NCBI GenBank assembly: GCA_016707585.1
Contig: JADJHL010000008.1
Span: 868,001 to 932,000, forward strand
Source of the DNA: Ignavibacteriales bacterium
GTDB lineage: Bacteria > Bacteroidota > Ignavibacteria > Ignavibacteriales > Ignavibacteriaceae
Reading direction: 5' to 3'
Length of the DNA stretch: 64,000 bases
Every line of letters starts with the position of its first letter. Within the stretch, counting starts at the first letter, position 1. The position numbers and the translations under genes were made by a program. A model generated the notes under the pieces. The model ran no database searches and was not told the DNA's origin. It saw nothing but the letters and a program-made list of their open reading frames with translations. Positions 52,834 through 62,532 of this stretch are shown one piece after another.

Positions 52834-54764
52834 TGATAGGTAGAAAAATTCAAAATTATAAAGTGCTATCACTTCTTGGTGAAGGAGGGATGGGTACAGT
52901 TTATAAAGTATTAGATACACAACTTGAAAGGTTTGCTGCGCTTAAAATTATTAATCTAAACTCTCTTCACAATTCATCTTTTGCTGAAAGGTTTAAGCGA
53001 GAAGCTAGAAACCAGGCAAAGCTTTCACATCCAAATATTGTCTCCGTTTATGGATTTGTTCAAGAAAAAGATATTCTAGGCATTGCTATGGAGTATGTTG
53101 AAGGCGATACGATTGAGAGCATTATAAAAAATCGAGGCAGAATAGAAATTAGTTACGCAGTTGAATTGATGGAACAGATTCTTAATGGTATTGAATCAGC
53201 ACACAACCAGGGTTTTATTCATCGTGATTTGAAACCATCAAATATTATTCTTGATCTAAATGGTAATCCAAAAATTATGGATTTTGGAATTTCAAAATCG
53301 ATTGATGAACTAAAGACAATTACACAGCATAACGCAAGACCTGGAACCCTTCTTTATATGAGTCCTGAGCAACTTGGTGGCAATACAATAACAATTAAAA
53401 GCGATCTTTACGCACTTGGAATAACTTTTTATGAAATGCTAACGGGCTTTCATCCATATAATGCAACAACAATTTATGAGATTATTGATTCGCATGTAAA
53501 TCAAATCCCTGAAAGAATTTCATCAAAGATTGATTCTATTCCAATTCTTACTGATGAAATTATTTTATCTGCAATGAATAAATCTAATTACAGCAATTTT
53601 AATACAGCCAAAGATTTTCGCATGGCTTTAGATGGATTAAAGAAAATTCAATCAAACAATCCATCAGAATATTTTGTTGAAAACATAATCCAGCCAGAAG
53701 ATGAAACAATAAAGCTTATTAAACCAACAAAAAATTTTACAAGAATTAGTAATATTTTATTATTAATCCTTTTTTTAGGATTGGGGATTATTGTTTTTAA
53801 TGTTGTAAAATCTATTCTTTCAGAAAATAAAGATAAAACTGATACTGAAGCTTTATCATACACGCAGGATTATTCTAAAAACCCTAATTATTCCAATTCT
53901 ACAAATTGGATAATTAATAAAGTGCCAACTTCTAATAATCTTAAATCAATTTGTTTTATAGATGATTATAACGGATATATAGTTGGAGATTCTGGGACTG
54001 TTTTACAAACAAATGATGGAGGAATAAATTGGAAAAAGAATTCCGTAACATTTAGTAATAATTTTAATTCTGCTATATACAATGATGAAAGAATATTTAT
54101 AGTTGGTTCATCTGGCTTTGTTGGATATATAACTACAAACTCCAAACAATTAAATAAAATTGATGTTCCGACAACTGAATCATTATTTAAAATTTATTTT
54201 GTAAATAACAATACCGGATTTATTGTTGGAAGTAATGGAATCATTTTAAAAACAGATGATGGTGGGTTGACCTGGAATAAAAAACCAAATAATATATCAG
54301 AAAATTTGTTCAGTATTACTTTTGCTGATAAGAAAAATGGAATAATAGCAGGCTGGAACAGCACGATTTTAAAAACAAGTGATGAGGGTAATTCCTGGTA
54401 TCAAAACAAAGTTAATTTTAGCACTTATCTAAAAGATATTTTATTTGTAAACGAGTTTTTAGGATTTATAGTTGGAGGTGAAGGTTTAATTCTTCGCACT
54501 GAAAACGGAGGTGATGATTGGGATGAAGTCACAATCGATTCTGAATCTGGGCTTTATAAAATTAGTTTTGATACAAATGGTGAAGGAATAATTCTTTCTA
54601 ATAGCGGTGAGATTTTTATTTCTAACGATGCCGGCAAAAACTGGAAAAAAAGTTTTATTGGTGAACCCATTATTCTTAATGATGTGCAAAAGTTAAATTC
54701 AGGCAATTTTATTGCTGTTGGCAATAATGGAAACATTGTTCAAAGCCGAATCAATTCTAAATGA
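52833..54764 (+). CDS. Receptor-like Ser/Thr protein kinase with Ycf48-like sensor domain
   Basis: A 643-residue protein. The kinase domain covers about 1-265: Gly-loop LLGEGGMGTVYKV, Lys in AALKI, catalytic loop HRDLKPSN, DFGISKS and the SPEQLGG substrate loop. A single membrane helix (about 305-326) follows, and then a periplasmic region (about 355-643) of repeated Ycf48/BNR-like units (VGDSGTVLQTNDGG, VGSNGIILKTDDGG). The plan resembles PknB-type receptor kinases but with a propeller in place of PASTA domains. The repeats resemble the secreted protein at 36831-39248. It overlaps the phosphatase by one base and the next gene by four. Confidence 0.92.
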   Translation: MIGRKIQNYKVLSLLGEGGMGTVYKVLDTQLERFAALKIINLNSLHNSSFAERFKREARNQAKLSHPNIVSVYGFVQEKDILGIAMEYVEGDTIESIIKNRGRIEISYAVELMEQILNGIESAHNQGFIHRDLKPSNIILDLNGNPKIMDFGISKSIDELKTITQHNARPGTLLYMSPEQLGGNTITIKSDLYALGITFYEMLTGFHPYNATTIYEIIDSHVNQIPERISSKIDSIPILTDEIILSAMNKSNYSNFNTAKDFRMALDGLKKIQSNNPSEYFVENIIQPEDETIKLIKPTKNFTRISNILLLILFLGLGIIVFNVVKSILSENKDKTDTEALSYTQDYSKNPNYSNSTNWIINKVPTSNNLKSICFIDDYNGYIVGDSGTVLQTNDGGINWKKNSVTFSNNFNSAIYNDERIFIVGSSGFVGYITTNSKQLNKIDVPTTESLFKIYFVNNNTGFIVGSNGIILKTDDGGLTWNKKPNNISENLFSITFADKKNGIIAGWNSTILKTSDEGNSWYQNKVNFSTYLKDILFVNEFLGFIVGGEGLILRTENGGDDWDEVTIDSESGLYKISFDTNGEGIILSNSGEIFISNDAGKNWKKSFIGEPIILNDVQKLNSGNFIAVGNNGNIVQSRINSK

Positions 54765-56962
54765 AAAAGAATTTTATTCTAAATGTTTTCAGATTTCGTA
54801 GTGGTATTGTTTTATATTCATTTTTGCTTGCTTTATTAAATCTGCTTCTCATTCAATTACCACTAACAGGAACCTTTGGATACGAATTTGCCGCAATTAA
54901 TGGATTTCTTTTAACAATTATTTCAGGCTTTTTTACTTTAAAATCAATTTCAAAAGCTGATTATAAATTATCAATCCTTGCACTAAATCTGTTAATCATT
55001 TTAGTTGTACCTTTGGTTATTATAATTGTTTATTCAATATTTACTATGTTCTGTTCCTTTTGTGATGGCTTAGGGTTTTATGTTTTAATTGTTGCAACTT
55101 CAACATTATTTGGAAGCGCAATTTCATTTGTTGTAGATTTTGTTTTAAATCGATTTAAGAAAACTATTTTTTTAATTATTATTTTCTTAGTTGCTTTAAT
55201 TCCAGTATTAGAAATTTATTTTCTTCCACAGGTTTACTTTTACTCACCATTAATTGGATTCTTTCCAGGAAACATTTATGATGAAGGATTAAGTCCTGAT
55301 TTAAAGTTATTATCACATCAAGCGGTTGTTTCTCTCTTTTCTGGTTTGATGATTTTCTTAGTAATTAAATACCGAAGATATTTTAATAGTAAAAAAATAC
55401 TTCTTATTACTTTAATCTTTTGCCTATCTGTAGCATTTCAATATAGTTCATCATGGTTTGGATTCTCTACAACTTATTCAAGTTTGGAAAACGATTTGAA
55501 TAAAGAAATATCTTCAGACCAAATTATTTTACACTATGATAAACTAAACGAAATGGAATCAGAATTTTTAAAGCTTTGCGCTTATTATTATTATTCTGAA
55601 TTAGAAAATGTGCTACAAGTAAAACCATCTAAACAAATACATATTTATATATTCAATAGTAGGGAACAAAAGAAAGTGCTGTTTGGTGCTGGCAATGCTG
55701 ATGTAGCAAAACCCTGGCAGTATGCAATTTACATTAGTGCAGATTCCTGGGAACATACATTAAAACACGAGTTAGTTCACATCTTTTCTGCAGAATTTGG
55801 TACTGGTCCATTTAAACTTGCAGCTGGTTTTAATCCAGCCTTGATAGAAGGACTTGCTGAAGCTATTGAAGGCACTACAGATGAATACGCGCTTAAAGAT
55901 TTTACAGCATTAGCATTTAATAACATACGCAGAATTGATCTTAATTCGTTGTTTACAGGATTAAATTTTTTCAAGTCAAATTCATCGCTTTCATATTCTT
56001 ATAGTGGAGCTTTTATTCAATATCTCATTAAAAAATTTGAAATAGTAAAAGTAAAACAATTTTACTCTAATAATGATTTTGAAAAAACTTTTAATGCTAA
56101 TTTAACTTCTGAAATAAAACTGTTTGAAAATGAATTACATAACAATACTATACTTAATGATTACACGATGGCTGATTATTATTTTGGAAGGCTCTCTATT
56201 TTACAAAAAGTTTGCCCTCGATTTATCTCAGATCGACTTAATGTTGCTTATATATATTTGAATGAAAAAAAATATGATGAAGCAGAAAAACTTTTTAAAG
56301 AGATAAATCAAAAGACAACTAATTATTCTGCTAGTGTTGGATTAGCTGAAATTTATGTTGAGAAAAATAATTATAAAGCTGCAATTAAACTTTTAAGCAA
56401 CGATTTTAACAAGTTTAAAAACACACCATATTCTTATTTTCTCACAATTAAAATGTGTGACCTTTATATTTTAAGTGATGAAATTGAGATTGCATTGTTT
56501 GATTATAACTACATAATTAAGAACAATCCGCATAAAGATCTTGTTAGGCTTGCAAAGCTTAGGAAAGATTTATTTAAAAATAATTTGATAAAACAATATT
56601 TAACAGGTAATGATTCAGTAAAGTTTAATTGTGTTAAACAATTAAATGATTCAACTTATAATTATAACTCAATTCCTATTTTGATTAACCTTTTTCAATC
56701 CCAAAATGTTAATTACAATAATTCGTTGAGTGTATTTAATAAAACATTTATTGTTGATAATTTAGAAAGCAGTTATGCAGCTTTTAGACTTTCTAAGTAT
56801 ATGCTGGCTAACTTTGATTTTGTAAATGGAAGAAAATACGCTGCACTTAGTTTAAGATATAAAGAAGAAAATCCTTTTTACCTAGTGATGAAAGAAAATT
56901 ATGAGATGGCTAACTCTTTTTTTATCAACAATAAAAAAATAAGTTCTAGAAATATTAACTGA
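54761..56962 (+). CDS. Membrane protein with gluzincin peptidase and TPR-like domains
   Basis: A 733-residue protein. About six membrane helices lie in the first 230 residues, followed by a soluble part with the zinc motif HELVH (His336 and His340) and a probable third ligand in EGLAEA, the gluzincin/peptidase MA-like pattern. After that come TPR-like helices (about 470-620). The peptidase part should face the periplasm. Its ATG overlaps the kinase stop (ATGA), so the product is made together with the kinase and the phosphatase. A role as downstream effector or partner in envelope signalling is an inference. Confidence 0.75.
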   Translation: MKKNFILNVFRFRSGIVLYSFLLALLNLLLIQLPLTGTFGYEFAAINGFLLTIISGFFTLKSISKADYKLSILALNLLIILVVPLVIIIVYSIFTMFCSFCDGLGFYVLIVATSTLFGSAISFVVDFVLNRFKKTIFLIIIFLVALIPVLEIYFLPQVYFYSPLIGFFPGNIYDEGLSPDLKLLSHQAVVSLFSGLMIFLVIKYRRYFNSKKILLITLIFCLSVAFQYSSSWFGFSTTYSSLENDLNKEISSDQIILHYDKLNEMESEFLKLCAYYYYSELENVLQVKPSKQIHIYIFNSREQKKVLFGAGNADVAKPWQYAIYISADSWEHTLKHELVHIFSAEFGTGPFKLAAGFNPALIEGLAEAIEGTTDEYALKDFTALAFNNIRRIDLNSLFTGLNFFKSNSSLSYSYSGAFIQYLIKKFEIVKVKQFYSNNDFEKTFNANLTSEIKLFENELHNNTILNDYTMADYYFGRLSILQKVCPRFISDRLNVAYIYLNEKKYDEAEKLFKEINQKTTNYSASVGLAEIYVEKNNYKAAIKLLSNDFNKFKNTPYSYFLTIKMCDLYILSDEIEIALFDYNYIIKNNPHKDLVRLAKLRKDLFKNNLIKQYLTGNDSVKFNCVKQLNDSTYNYNSIPILINLFQSQNVNYNNSLSVFNKTFIVDNLESSYAAFRLSKYMLANFDFVNGRKYAALSLRYKEENPFYLVMKENYEMANSFFINNKKISSRNIN

Positions 56963-56983
56963 GTTAAGTATAAAAAAATAATA

Positions 56984-58405
56984 ATGAGTTTAAGAAATAA
57001 AATATTATTTACAGATAAAATATCTAACATAAGAGTCATCAAAGCTATCACTCAGGTTGCGGATTCCGAAAATTTAAAAGTATTTGCTGTAGGCGGATTT
57101 GTGCGGGATTTAATTCTTGGCAGAGAGAAAAACGATCTTGATGTTCTGGTGATTGGTAGTGGCGTTGATTTTGCTCAATCTGTAGCTGAAAAACTGGGAA
57201 TCACTAATGTAAACTACTTTAAGAATTTTGGTACAGCCCATTTCGATTACGATAATATGAACATAGAATTTGTTGGAGCTCGAAAAGAATCTTATGATAG
57301 AAACACACGCAAACCAATTGTTGAAGATGGAACATTTGAAGATGATATTACCAGGCGTGATTTTACAATCAATACTCTGGCTATATCATTAAACAAAAGT
57401 GATTTTGGAAAACTAATTGATAATTGTAGTGGGTTTACTGATATCGAAAACAAGCTTATTAAAACTCCACTTGATCCATTTAAAACATTTGATGATGATC
57501 CATTGAGAATAATGCGAGCTTTTCGTTTTGCTTCTCAACTACATTTTAATGTTGATGAAAGCATTATGATTGCTGCTAAAGAAATGCGATCAAGACTTTC
57601 TATTGTTTCCCAGGAAAGAATTACAGATGAGTTTTTAAAAATACTTTCTTCCCCAAAACCTTCAATCGGATTGCAACTACTTTTTGATTCGGGAGTTTTA
57701 GAAAATGTATTTCCAGAAATATCAATAATGGCTGGTGTCGATCAACGAAAAGATTATCATCATAAAGATGTTTTTCTACATACTCTTCAAGTTGTTGATA
57801 ACATTTGTAGTGAAACCAATAATGTCTGGTTACGATTTGCAGCTCTTGTTCATGATATTGCAAAACCACCTACGAAAAAATTTGTTGAAGGAATCGGATG
57901 GACTTTTCATGGTCACGAAGATCTTGGTGCGAGAATGATGAAGAAAATATTTCATCGAATGAAATTACCTTTACATCAACTTGAATATATACAAAAGCTT
58001 GTACGATTACATTTAAGACCAATTGCTCTGGCAAAAGAAGAAGTTACAGATTCAGCGATTAGAAGATTTGTTGTAGATGCCGGAGAAGATCTTGAAGAAC
58101 TAATTATTTTGTGTCGTGCGGATATTACAAGTAAAAATCCAATTAAAGTTGAAAAGTATCTTGGCAATTATGAACGAGTTATGCAAAAAGTTCGTGATGT
58201 AAAAGAAAGAGATCAATTACGTGCGTTTCAATCTCCGGTTAGGGGAGAGGAAATTATGCAGATTTGTAATCTTAAACCATCAAAAAAAGTTGGCGAAATT
58301 AAAACTGCAATAGAAGAAGCAATTCTTGATGGAAAAATTGGCAATAATTATGATGAAGCTTATAAATATTTAATGATCATTAAAGACCAGTTTTTGGAAA
58401 ACTGA
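56984..58405 (+). CDS. CCA-adding tRNA nucleotidyltransferase (class II, with HD domain)
   Basis: A 473-residue class II nucleotidyltransferase. The head motif is GGFVRDLILG with the metal pair in NDLDVLVIG, the flexible loop is RRDFTINTLA, and the nucleotide-recognition helix is in DDPLRIMRAFRFA. A C-terminal HD domain (HDIAKPPT, about 280-390) is present. It builds or repairs the 3' CCA end of tRNAs, which is required because both tRNA genes in the window lack an encoded CCA. An A-adding enzyme or poly(A) polymerase of the same family cannot be fully excluded. It follows the peptidase gene by 21 bases. Confidence 0.9.
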   Translation: MSLRNKILFTDKISNIRVIKAITQVADSENLKVFAVGGFVRDLILGREKNDLDVLVIGSGVDFAQSVAEKLGITNVNYFKNFGTAHFDYDNMNIEFVGARKESYDRNTRKPIVEDGTFEDDITRRDFTINTLAISLNKSDFGKLIDNCSGFTDIENKLIKTPLDPFKTFDDDPLRIMRAFRFASQLHFNVDESIMIAAKEMRSRLSIVSQERITDEFLKILSSPKPSIGLQLLFDSGVLENVFPEISIMAGVDQRKDYHHKDVFLHTLQVVDNICSETNNVWLRFAALVHDIAKPPTKKFVEGIGWTFHGHEDLGARMMKKIFHRMKLPLHQLEYIQKLVRLHLRPIALAKEEVTDSAIRRFVVDAGEDLEELIILCRADITSKNPIKVEKYLGNYERVMQKVRDVKERDQLRAFQSPVRGEEIMQICNLKPSKKVGEIKTAIEEAILDGKIGNNYDEAYKYLMIIKDQFLEN

Positions 58406-58415
58406 TCTTTACATT

Positions 58416-58826
58416 CTAAAAATTATAATTCAATCCTACAAAATATCTTTTATCATCATTTCTGATAATATCTTTTTGCATCCCAATAGAAATGTTAATT
58501 GGAATTTGTGATTGATATTTTAAAATCTGATCACTTAAAGTTAATTGCTTTTCTAAAAACTCATCATTTAAGATAACTGCTGTAGTATCATCTTTTGGTT
58601 TTTCCTTTTTATCTTTTAACAGAGCATAAATTACAATACCAACAACAACTGCACCTCCAACTACGTAAAGCATTGTGTTATCATTACTTTCTGCTACATT
58701 AGAATTATTACTTCCACCTCCGCCAATATCTTCATTGATTTTGAAAAGCTGTTGTGAATATGAAATATTTGAAGTAATCGAAATCATTATTAAGATTATA
58801 ATAATATAAATTGATTTGATTTTCAT
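58416..58826 (-). CDS. Unknown small exported protein with one membrane helix
   Basis: A protein of about 136 residues from the ATG at 58826, which is chosen because a proper signal sequence (KSIYIIIILIMISITSN, ending YSQ) begins there. After a Gly/Ser/Asn-rich linker there is a membrane helix (about 52-70, LYVVGGAVVVGIVIYALL) and a Lys/Asp-rich tail that ends in a strand-like segment FVGLNYNF. I recognise no family. It is convergent with the CCA-adding enzyme gene, with 10 bases between them. Confidence 0.55.
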   Translation of the reverse strand: MKIKSIYIIIILIMISITSNISYSQQLFKINEDIGGGGSNNSNVAESNDNTMLYVVGGAVVVGIVIYALLKDKKEKPKDDTTAVILNDEFLEKQLTLSDQILKYQSQIPINISIGMQKDIIRNDDKRYFVGLNYNF

Positions 58827-59101
58827 AATGTTAATTCCCTTAAAGATTTTATACAAAGAAAAGATAACTCAATTCTTTTTTCTTTACAACCTAAATTTAT
58901 GACGTTGTTTTGAGCAGAAACATTCTTACAATTATGACTTTGATCACTACCGCAGATGTAATTATTTAACCATTTATAAATTATATACACTTATTGTATC
59001 TGTTTGCACTATTTTAGTGGTAGTTAAAATTATCAGACAAATTATATTTTTAAATGCCCTTTTGATTTTAGTTTGAACTATCAACCACAACGGAGTAGCA
59101 A

Positions 59102-60406
59102 ATGAAATTTTTCTTAGCATTAGTTTTATTCATTGTAATAACCAATCCTGTGTTTTCTCAGGATCAATTATCGCTTGATGAAGCAATTAAAATTGCTCTT
59201 CAAAAAAATAGCGGATTGATCAGCCAGGAAAATGAGTTATCAAGAAGTGAATCCGCTCTTGATGCAGCTTATGGCAATTTTTTACCTGATCTTGGCGCCT
59301 ATGGCAGCTGGGATTGGCTTAAAGTAAAGCCTGCAATAAATTCTGGCGAATCAAGAACTTATTCAGTTGGTGCAAGCTCAAACATAGTTTTGTTTGATGG
59401 ACTTTCTAACTATGCAAATCTTTCCAGAAGTAAAAATTCTGTTGAAGCTATTAAACTTGCAATTGAACAGAAGAAACAGGAAGTAGTTTTCCAAACAATA
59501 AATTTATATTACACAATTGTTGAAGCTGATCAATTGCTTAAAGTTAGAGAAGAAGATGTAAAGCAGCAGCAAAAAAATCTTGAAACTATTGAGGAAAGAA
59601 ATAGACTCGGATCAGTTACCAAAGCTGATGTTTATCAACAACAAGTTCAATCGGGCAATGCTGAACTTCAGGTTATTCAACAAAAAAACATTTTAGAAAC
59701 CGCAAAAAGTAATTTGCTATTTTATCTAGGTTTAGATGTACTTAAAGATTATAAGTATTCTGATGTTTTGACTCAAAAAGAATTAGGTATTCTTGATACC
59801 GATATAAATACAGATTATAATCAATTAAACGAATTAGTAAAAAAAGCATTAGAAAATAGAAAAGATTATCTAGCTCAAAAACTAACTCTTGATTCATATT
59901 ACGATAACCTAACAATGGCACAATCCGGACATCTACCAAGACTAACCGGAAATCTTGGTTATGGAACTTCAGCAAATGTTCCTGGTGATCTTTTTGATGC
60001 GCATACTTATTCTGCTGGATTAACTTTAAGTATTCCAATATTTTCCGGATTCCAGACTCAAAGTGCGATACAGAGTGCAGAAGTTGACGCAATGAACTAC
60101 GAGTTGCAAGTAAAAGATAGTGAACGATTGATTAAGCAAAATATTCAAAAATCTTTTCTTGATCTTGAAGCAGCAAAAAAAGGTTTACTTGTTACTGAAA
60201 AAAATGTAAAAGCTGCTGAAGAAAACTTAAAGATCGAGCAAGAAAAATATAACCTTGGCGCTGGTAAGCTACTTGATGTTTTAATTGCCAACACAACTTA
60301 TCAGAATGCTAAAACAAATTATATAAATGCACAGTTTTATTATATAAGATTAAGTGAAGAATTAAAGTATAATCTTGGTGTTTTAGATTATACTCAGTAC
60401 CAATAA
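59102..60406 (+). CDS. TolC-family outer-membrane efflux channel
   Basis: A 434-residue outer-membrane factor with a signal peptide (about 1-20, ending VFSQD). Two repeated halves (about 25-220 and 235-430) each show the strand-helix-helix pattern of TolC; the equatorial helices contain LLYYTIVEADQ-like and LDVLIANTTYQNA segments. It forms a trimeric channel through the outer membrane. The gene is the first of an export operon with an adaptor, ATPase and permeases. The RBS is CGGAG before the ATG. The 245 bases upstream hold the presumed promoter region; I see no specific operator there. Confidence 0.92.
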   Translation: MKFFLALVLFIVITNPVFSQDQLSLDEAIKIALQKNSGLISQENELSRSESALDAAYGNFLPDLGAYGSWDWLKVKPAINSGESRTYSVGASSNIVLFDGLSNYANLSRSKNSVEAIKLAIEQKKQEVVFQTINLYYTIVEADQLLKVREEDVKQQQKNLETIEERNRLGSVTKADVYQQQVQSGNAELQVIQQKNILETAKSNLLFYLGLDVLKDYKYSDVLTQKELGILDTDINTDYNQLNELVKKALENRKDYLAQKLTLDSYYDNLTMAQSGHLPRLTGNLGYGTSANVPGDLFDAHTYSAGLTLSIPIFSGFQTQSAIQSAEVDAMNYELQVKDSERLIKQNIQKSFLDLEAAKKGLLVTEKNVKAAEENLKIEQEKYNLGAGKLLDVLIANTTYQNAKTNYINAQFYYIRLSEELKYNLGVLDYTQYQ

Positions 60407-60432
60407 ATTTTTATCATAGGAGAAAATCTCAA

Positions 60433-61734
60433 ATGGCTAATGGAAAAAAGCAAAAATCAAAAAAGAAATTATTCATCTTTGGCGGAATAGGTCTTTTGAT
60501 AATTGCAGTAATTGTTATCGGGTTTATCGGTAGCAATAAAGAAGAAATAATTTCTGTTCAAACTGAAAAGGTTGAAAAGAGAACGATCACACAAACTGTT
60601 GCAGCTACTGGTAAAATAAATCCAGAGTTTAAAGTTGTAATAACTCCAGAAGTAACTGGTGAGATTGTGGAACTGCCAGTTAAAGAAGGTGATGCTGTTA
60701 AAAAAGGACAACTACTTATCAGAATAAAAGGTGATCAATATCAGGCTCAGAAACAAAGATTAGAAGCAAATCTTCAATCGGCTGAAGCAAGTTTAAAGAT
60801 GAGAAAAGCTGAACTTGAAAAAGTTGAACTTGATTACAATCGTGTAAAAGAAATGCACACAAAAGGATTAGTGAGCGATTCTGAACTTGAATCAGCTAAG
60901 TCAAACTATTTAACAACAGTGGCTTCATACGAAGGCGCTGAAGCAAACGTATTGCAAAGTAAAGCTGGATTAAGAGAAACTCTTGAAACACTTTACAAAA
61001 CAACGATTGTTTCCCCGATGGATGGAATTGTGACCAATTTAAATGTAGAACTTGGCGAAAGAGTTCTTGGAAGCGGTTACAGTATGGGTACTGATATTAT
61101 GACAATTTCTGATTTAAGAAATATAGAAGCAGTTGTGGAGGTTGATGAAAATGATGTTGTACTTGTTTCTCTTGGTGATACAGCTACAGTTCAGGTTGAT
61201 GCCTTTAAAGATCAGGAATTTAAAGGAATTGTTTCTGAAATTGGAAACAGTGCTAACACTACTGGTTTGGGGACACAAAATGAAGTTGTAAACTTTGAAG
61301 TAAAGATAAAACTTATTGATCCAAAAAATACTTTAAGACCTGGAATGAGTTGTACTTCAGATATTCAAACTGAAACAGTAGGTAATGTTTTAAGTGTACC
61401 GATACAAAGTGTAACTACAAGAGAAGGCGGTAATATGGAAGGTGAACAAATGAGTGATGAGGGTGGCGATGGAGAAGATTTTCAAGAAGTAAAAGAAGTG
61501 AAGAAAGAAAAAATCTCTAAAACTAATGAAGTTGTATTCCTGATTAAAAATGGAAAAGCAAAAATGGTTGAAGTTGAAACAGGACTTAGTGATGATAATT
61601 ATATTTCCATACTAAAAGGATTAGAAGGTGGAGAAGAAGTTGTTTCAGGTAGTTACAAAGCAATTTCTAGAGAATTGAATGATGGTTTGCAAGTTAGAGT
61701 GGATGATAAAAAATCTAACATTACAAAAAAATAA
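60433..61734 (+). CDS. MacA-like periplasmic adaptor
   Basis: A 433-residue membrane fusion protein with a membrane helix at about 13-32, lipoyl halves (EIVELPVKEGDAVKKGQ and TTIVSPMDGIV), a coiled-coil hairpin at about 105-185 and beta-barrel domains. An unusual acidic insert of about 35 residues (about 335-368, rich in Glu, Asp and Gly) is present before the last barrel strands. It lies between the TolC-like gene and the MacB-type ATPase, so it is the bridge of this tripartite exporter. Confidence 0.9.
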   Translation: MANGKKQKSKKKLFIFGGIGLLIIAVIVIGFIGSNKEEIISVQTEKVEKRTITQTVAATGKINPEFKVVITPEVTGEIVELPVKEGDAVKKGQLLIRIKGDQYQAQKQRLEANLQSAEASLKMRKAELEKVELDYNRVKEMHTKGLVSDSELESAKSNYLTTVASYEGAEANVLQSKAGLRETLETLYKTTIVSPMDGIVTNLNVELGERVLGSGYSMGTDIMTISDLRNIEAVVEVDENDVVLVSLGDTATVQVDAFKDQEFKGIVSEIGNSANTTGLGTQNEVVNFEVKIKLIDPKNTLRPGMSCTSDIQTETVGNVLSVPIQSVTTREGGNMEGEQMSDEGGDGEDFQEVKEVKKEKISKTNEVVFLIKNGKAKMVEVETGLSDDNYISILKGLEGGEEVVSGSYKAISRELNDGLQVRVDDKKSNITKK

Positions 61735-61749
61735 ATTCGGTAAATATAA

Positions 61750-62469
61750 ATGAACATAATTAACATAGAACATATAGCAAAAGTTTATCAAGTTGGTTCA
61801 GAAGAAGTTCATGCTTTACGCGATGTTACTTTAAAGATTAATCAAAATGAATACGTTGCTATTATGGGACCTTCCGGTTCAGGCAAATCTACTTTGATGA
61901 ATATGCTTGGTTGCCTTGATACTCCAACATCCGGAATTTACGATTTTAAAAATGTTAGCGTAAGTGAAATGACGGATAATGAACTTGCAAGGATCAGAAA
62001 TAAGGAAATTGGATTTGTATTTCAAACATTCAATCTACTAGCTCGTTCTGATGCTGTTCATAATGTGGAACTGCCATTAATTTACGCAGGCGTTACTTCT
62101 TCAGAAAGAAAAGAAAGAGCCAGACAAGCCTTGATTGATGTTGGTCTTGGTGACCGTATGCACCATAAACCTAATGAACTTTCTGGTGGACAAAGACAAA
62201 GAGTTGCGATTGCCAGAGCATTGGTTACAAATCCAGCAATAATACTTGCTGATGAACCAACAGGTAATCTTGATTCTAAAACCGGCGAAGAAATTATGGC
62301 TTTGTTTCATGAAATTCATGAAAGAGGCAATACAATTATTCTTGTAACACACGAAGAATATATTGCAGAACATGCACTTAGAATAATACGCCTTAAAGAT
62401 GGTTTAATAGAAAAAGATGAAACTGTTGAGAAGAGATATATTCCTAAAGCTAAAGCATCATTTGTTTAG
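61750..62469 (+). CDS. MacB-type ABC transporter ATPase
   Basis: A 239-residue nucleotide-binding subunit. Walker A is GPSGSGKST, the signature LSGGQRQR, Walker B IILADEPTGNLD and the switch VTHE. The EPTGNLD form belongs to the LolD/MacB clade. Here, unlike in E. coli MacB, the ATPase is a separate protein from the permease. It starts 15 bases after the adaptor gene. Confidence 0.93.
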   Translation: MNIINIEHIAKVYQVGSEEVHALRDVTLKINQNEYVAIMGPSGSGKSTLMNMLGCLDTPTSGIYDFKNVSVSEMTDNELARIRNKEIGFVFQTFNLLARSDAVHNVELPLIYAGVTSSERKERARQALIDVGLGDRMHHKPNELSGGQRQRVAIARALVTNPAIILADEPTGNLDSKTGEEIMALFHEIHERGNTIILVTHEEYIAEHALRIIRLKDGLIEKDETVEKRYIPKAKASFV

Positions 62470-62485
62470 TCTGTTATTTATAATT

Positions 62486-62505
62486 GCTCAGAATAAATTC
62501 TGAGC
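62486..62505. repeat. Short hairpin repeat (GCTCAGAAT / ATTCTGAGC)
   Basis: A perfect 9-bp inverted repeat with a two-base loop in the 63-base gap between the ATPase and permease genes. No T-run follows, so it is not a terminator; it may be a small dispersed repeat or an mRNA stability hairpin. Confidence 0.55.
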
Positions 62506-62532
62506 TACGAAATAAAAATTATGAGTTAATTT

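Noticed and set aside
58231..58256. CTCCGGTTAGGGGAGAG resembling the palindromic repeat family
   Set aside because: It lies within the CCA-adding enzyme and encodes a plausible conserved segment there (VRGEEIMQ), so it is coding sequence and not an inserted repeat.
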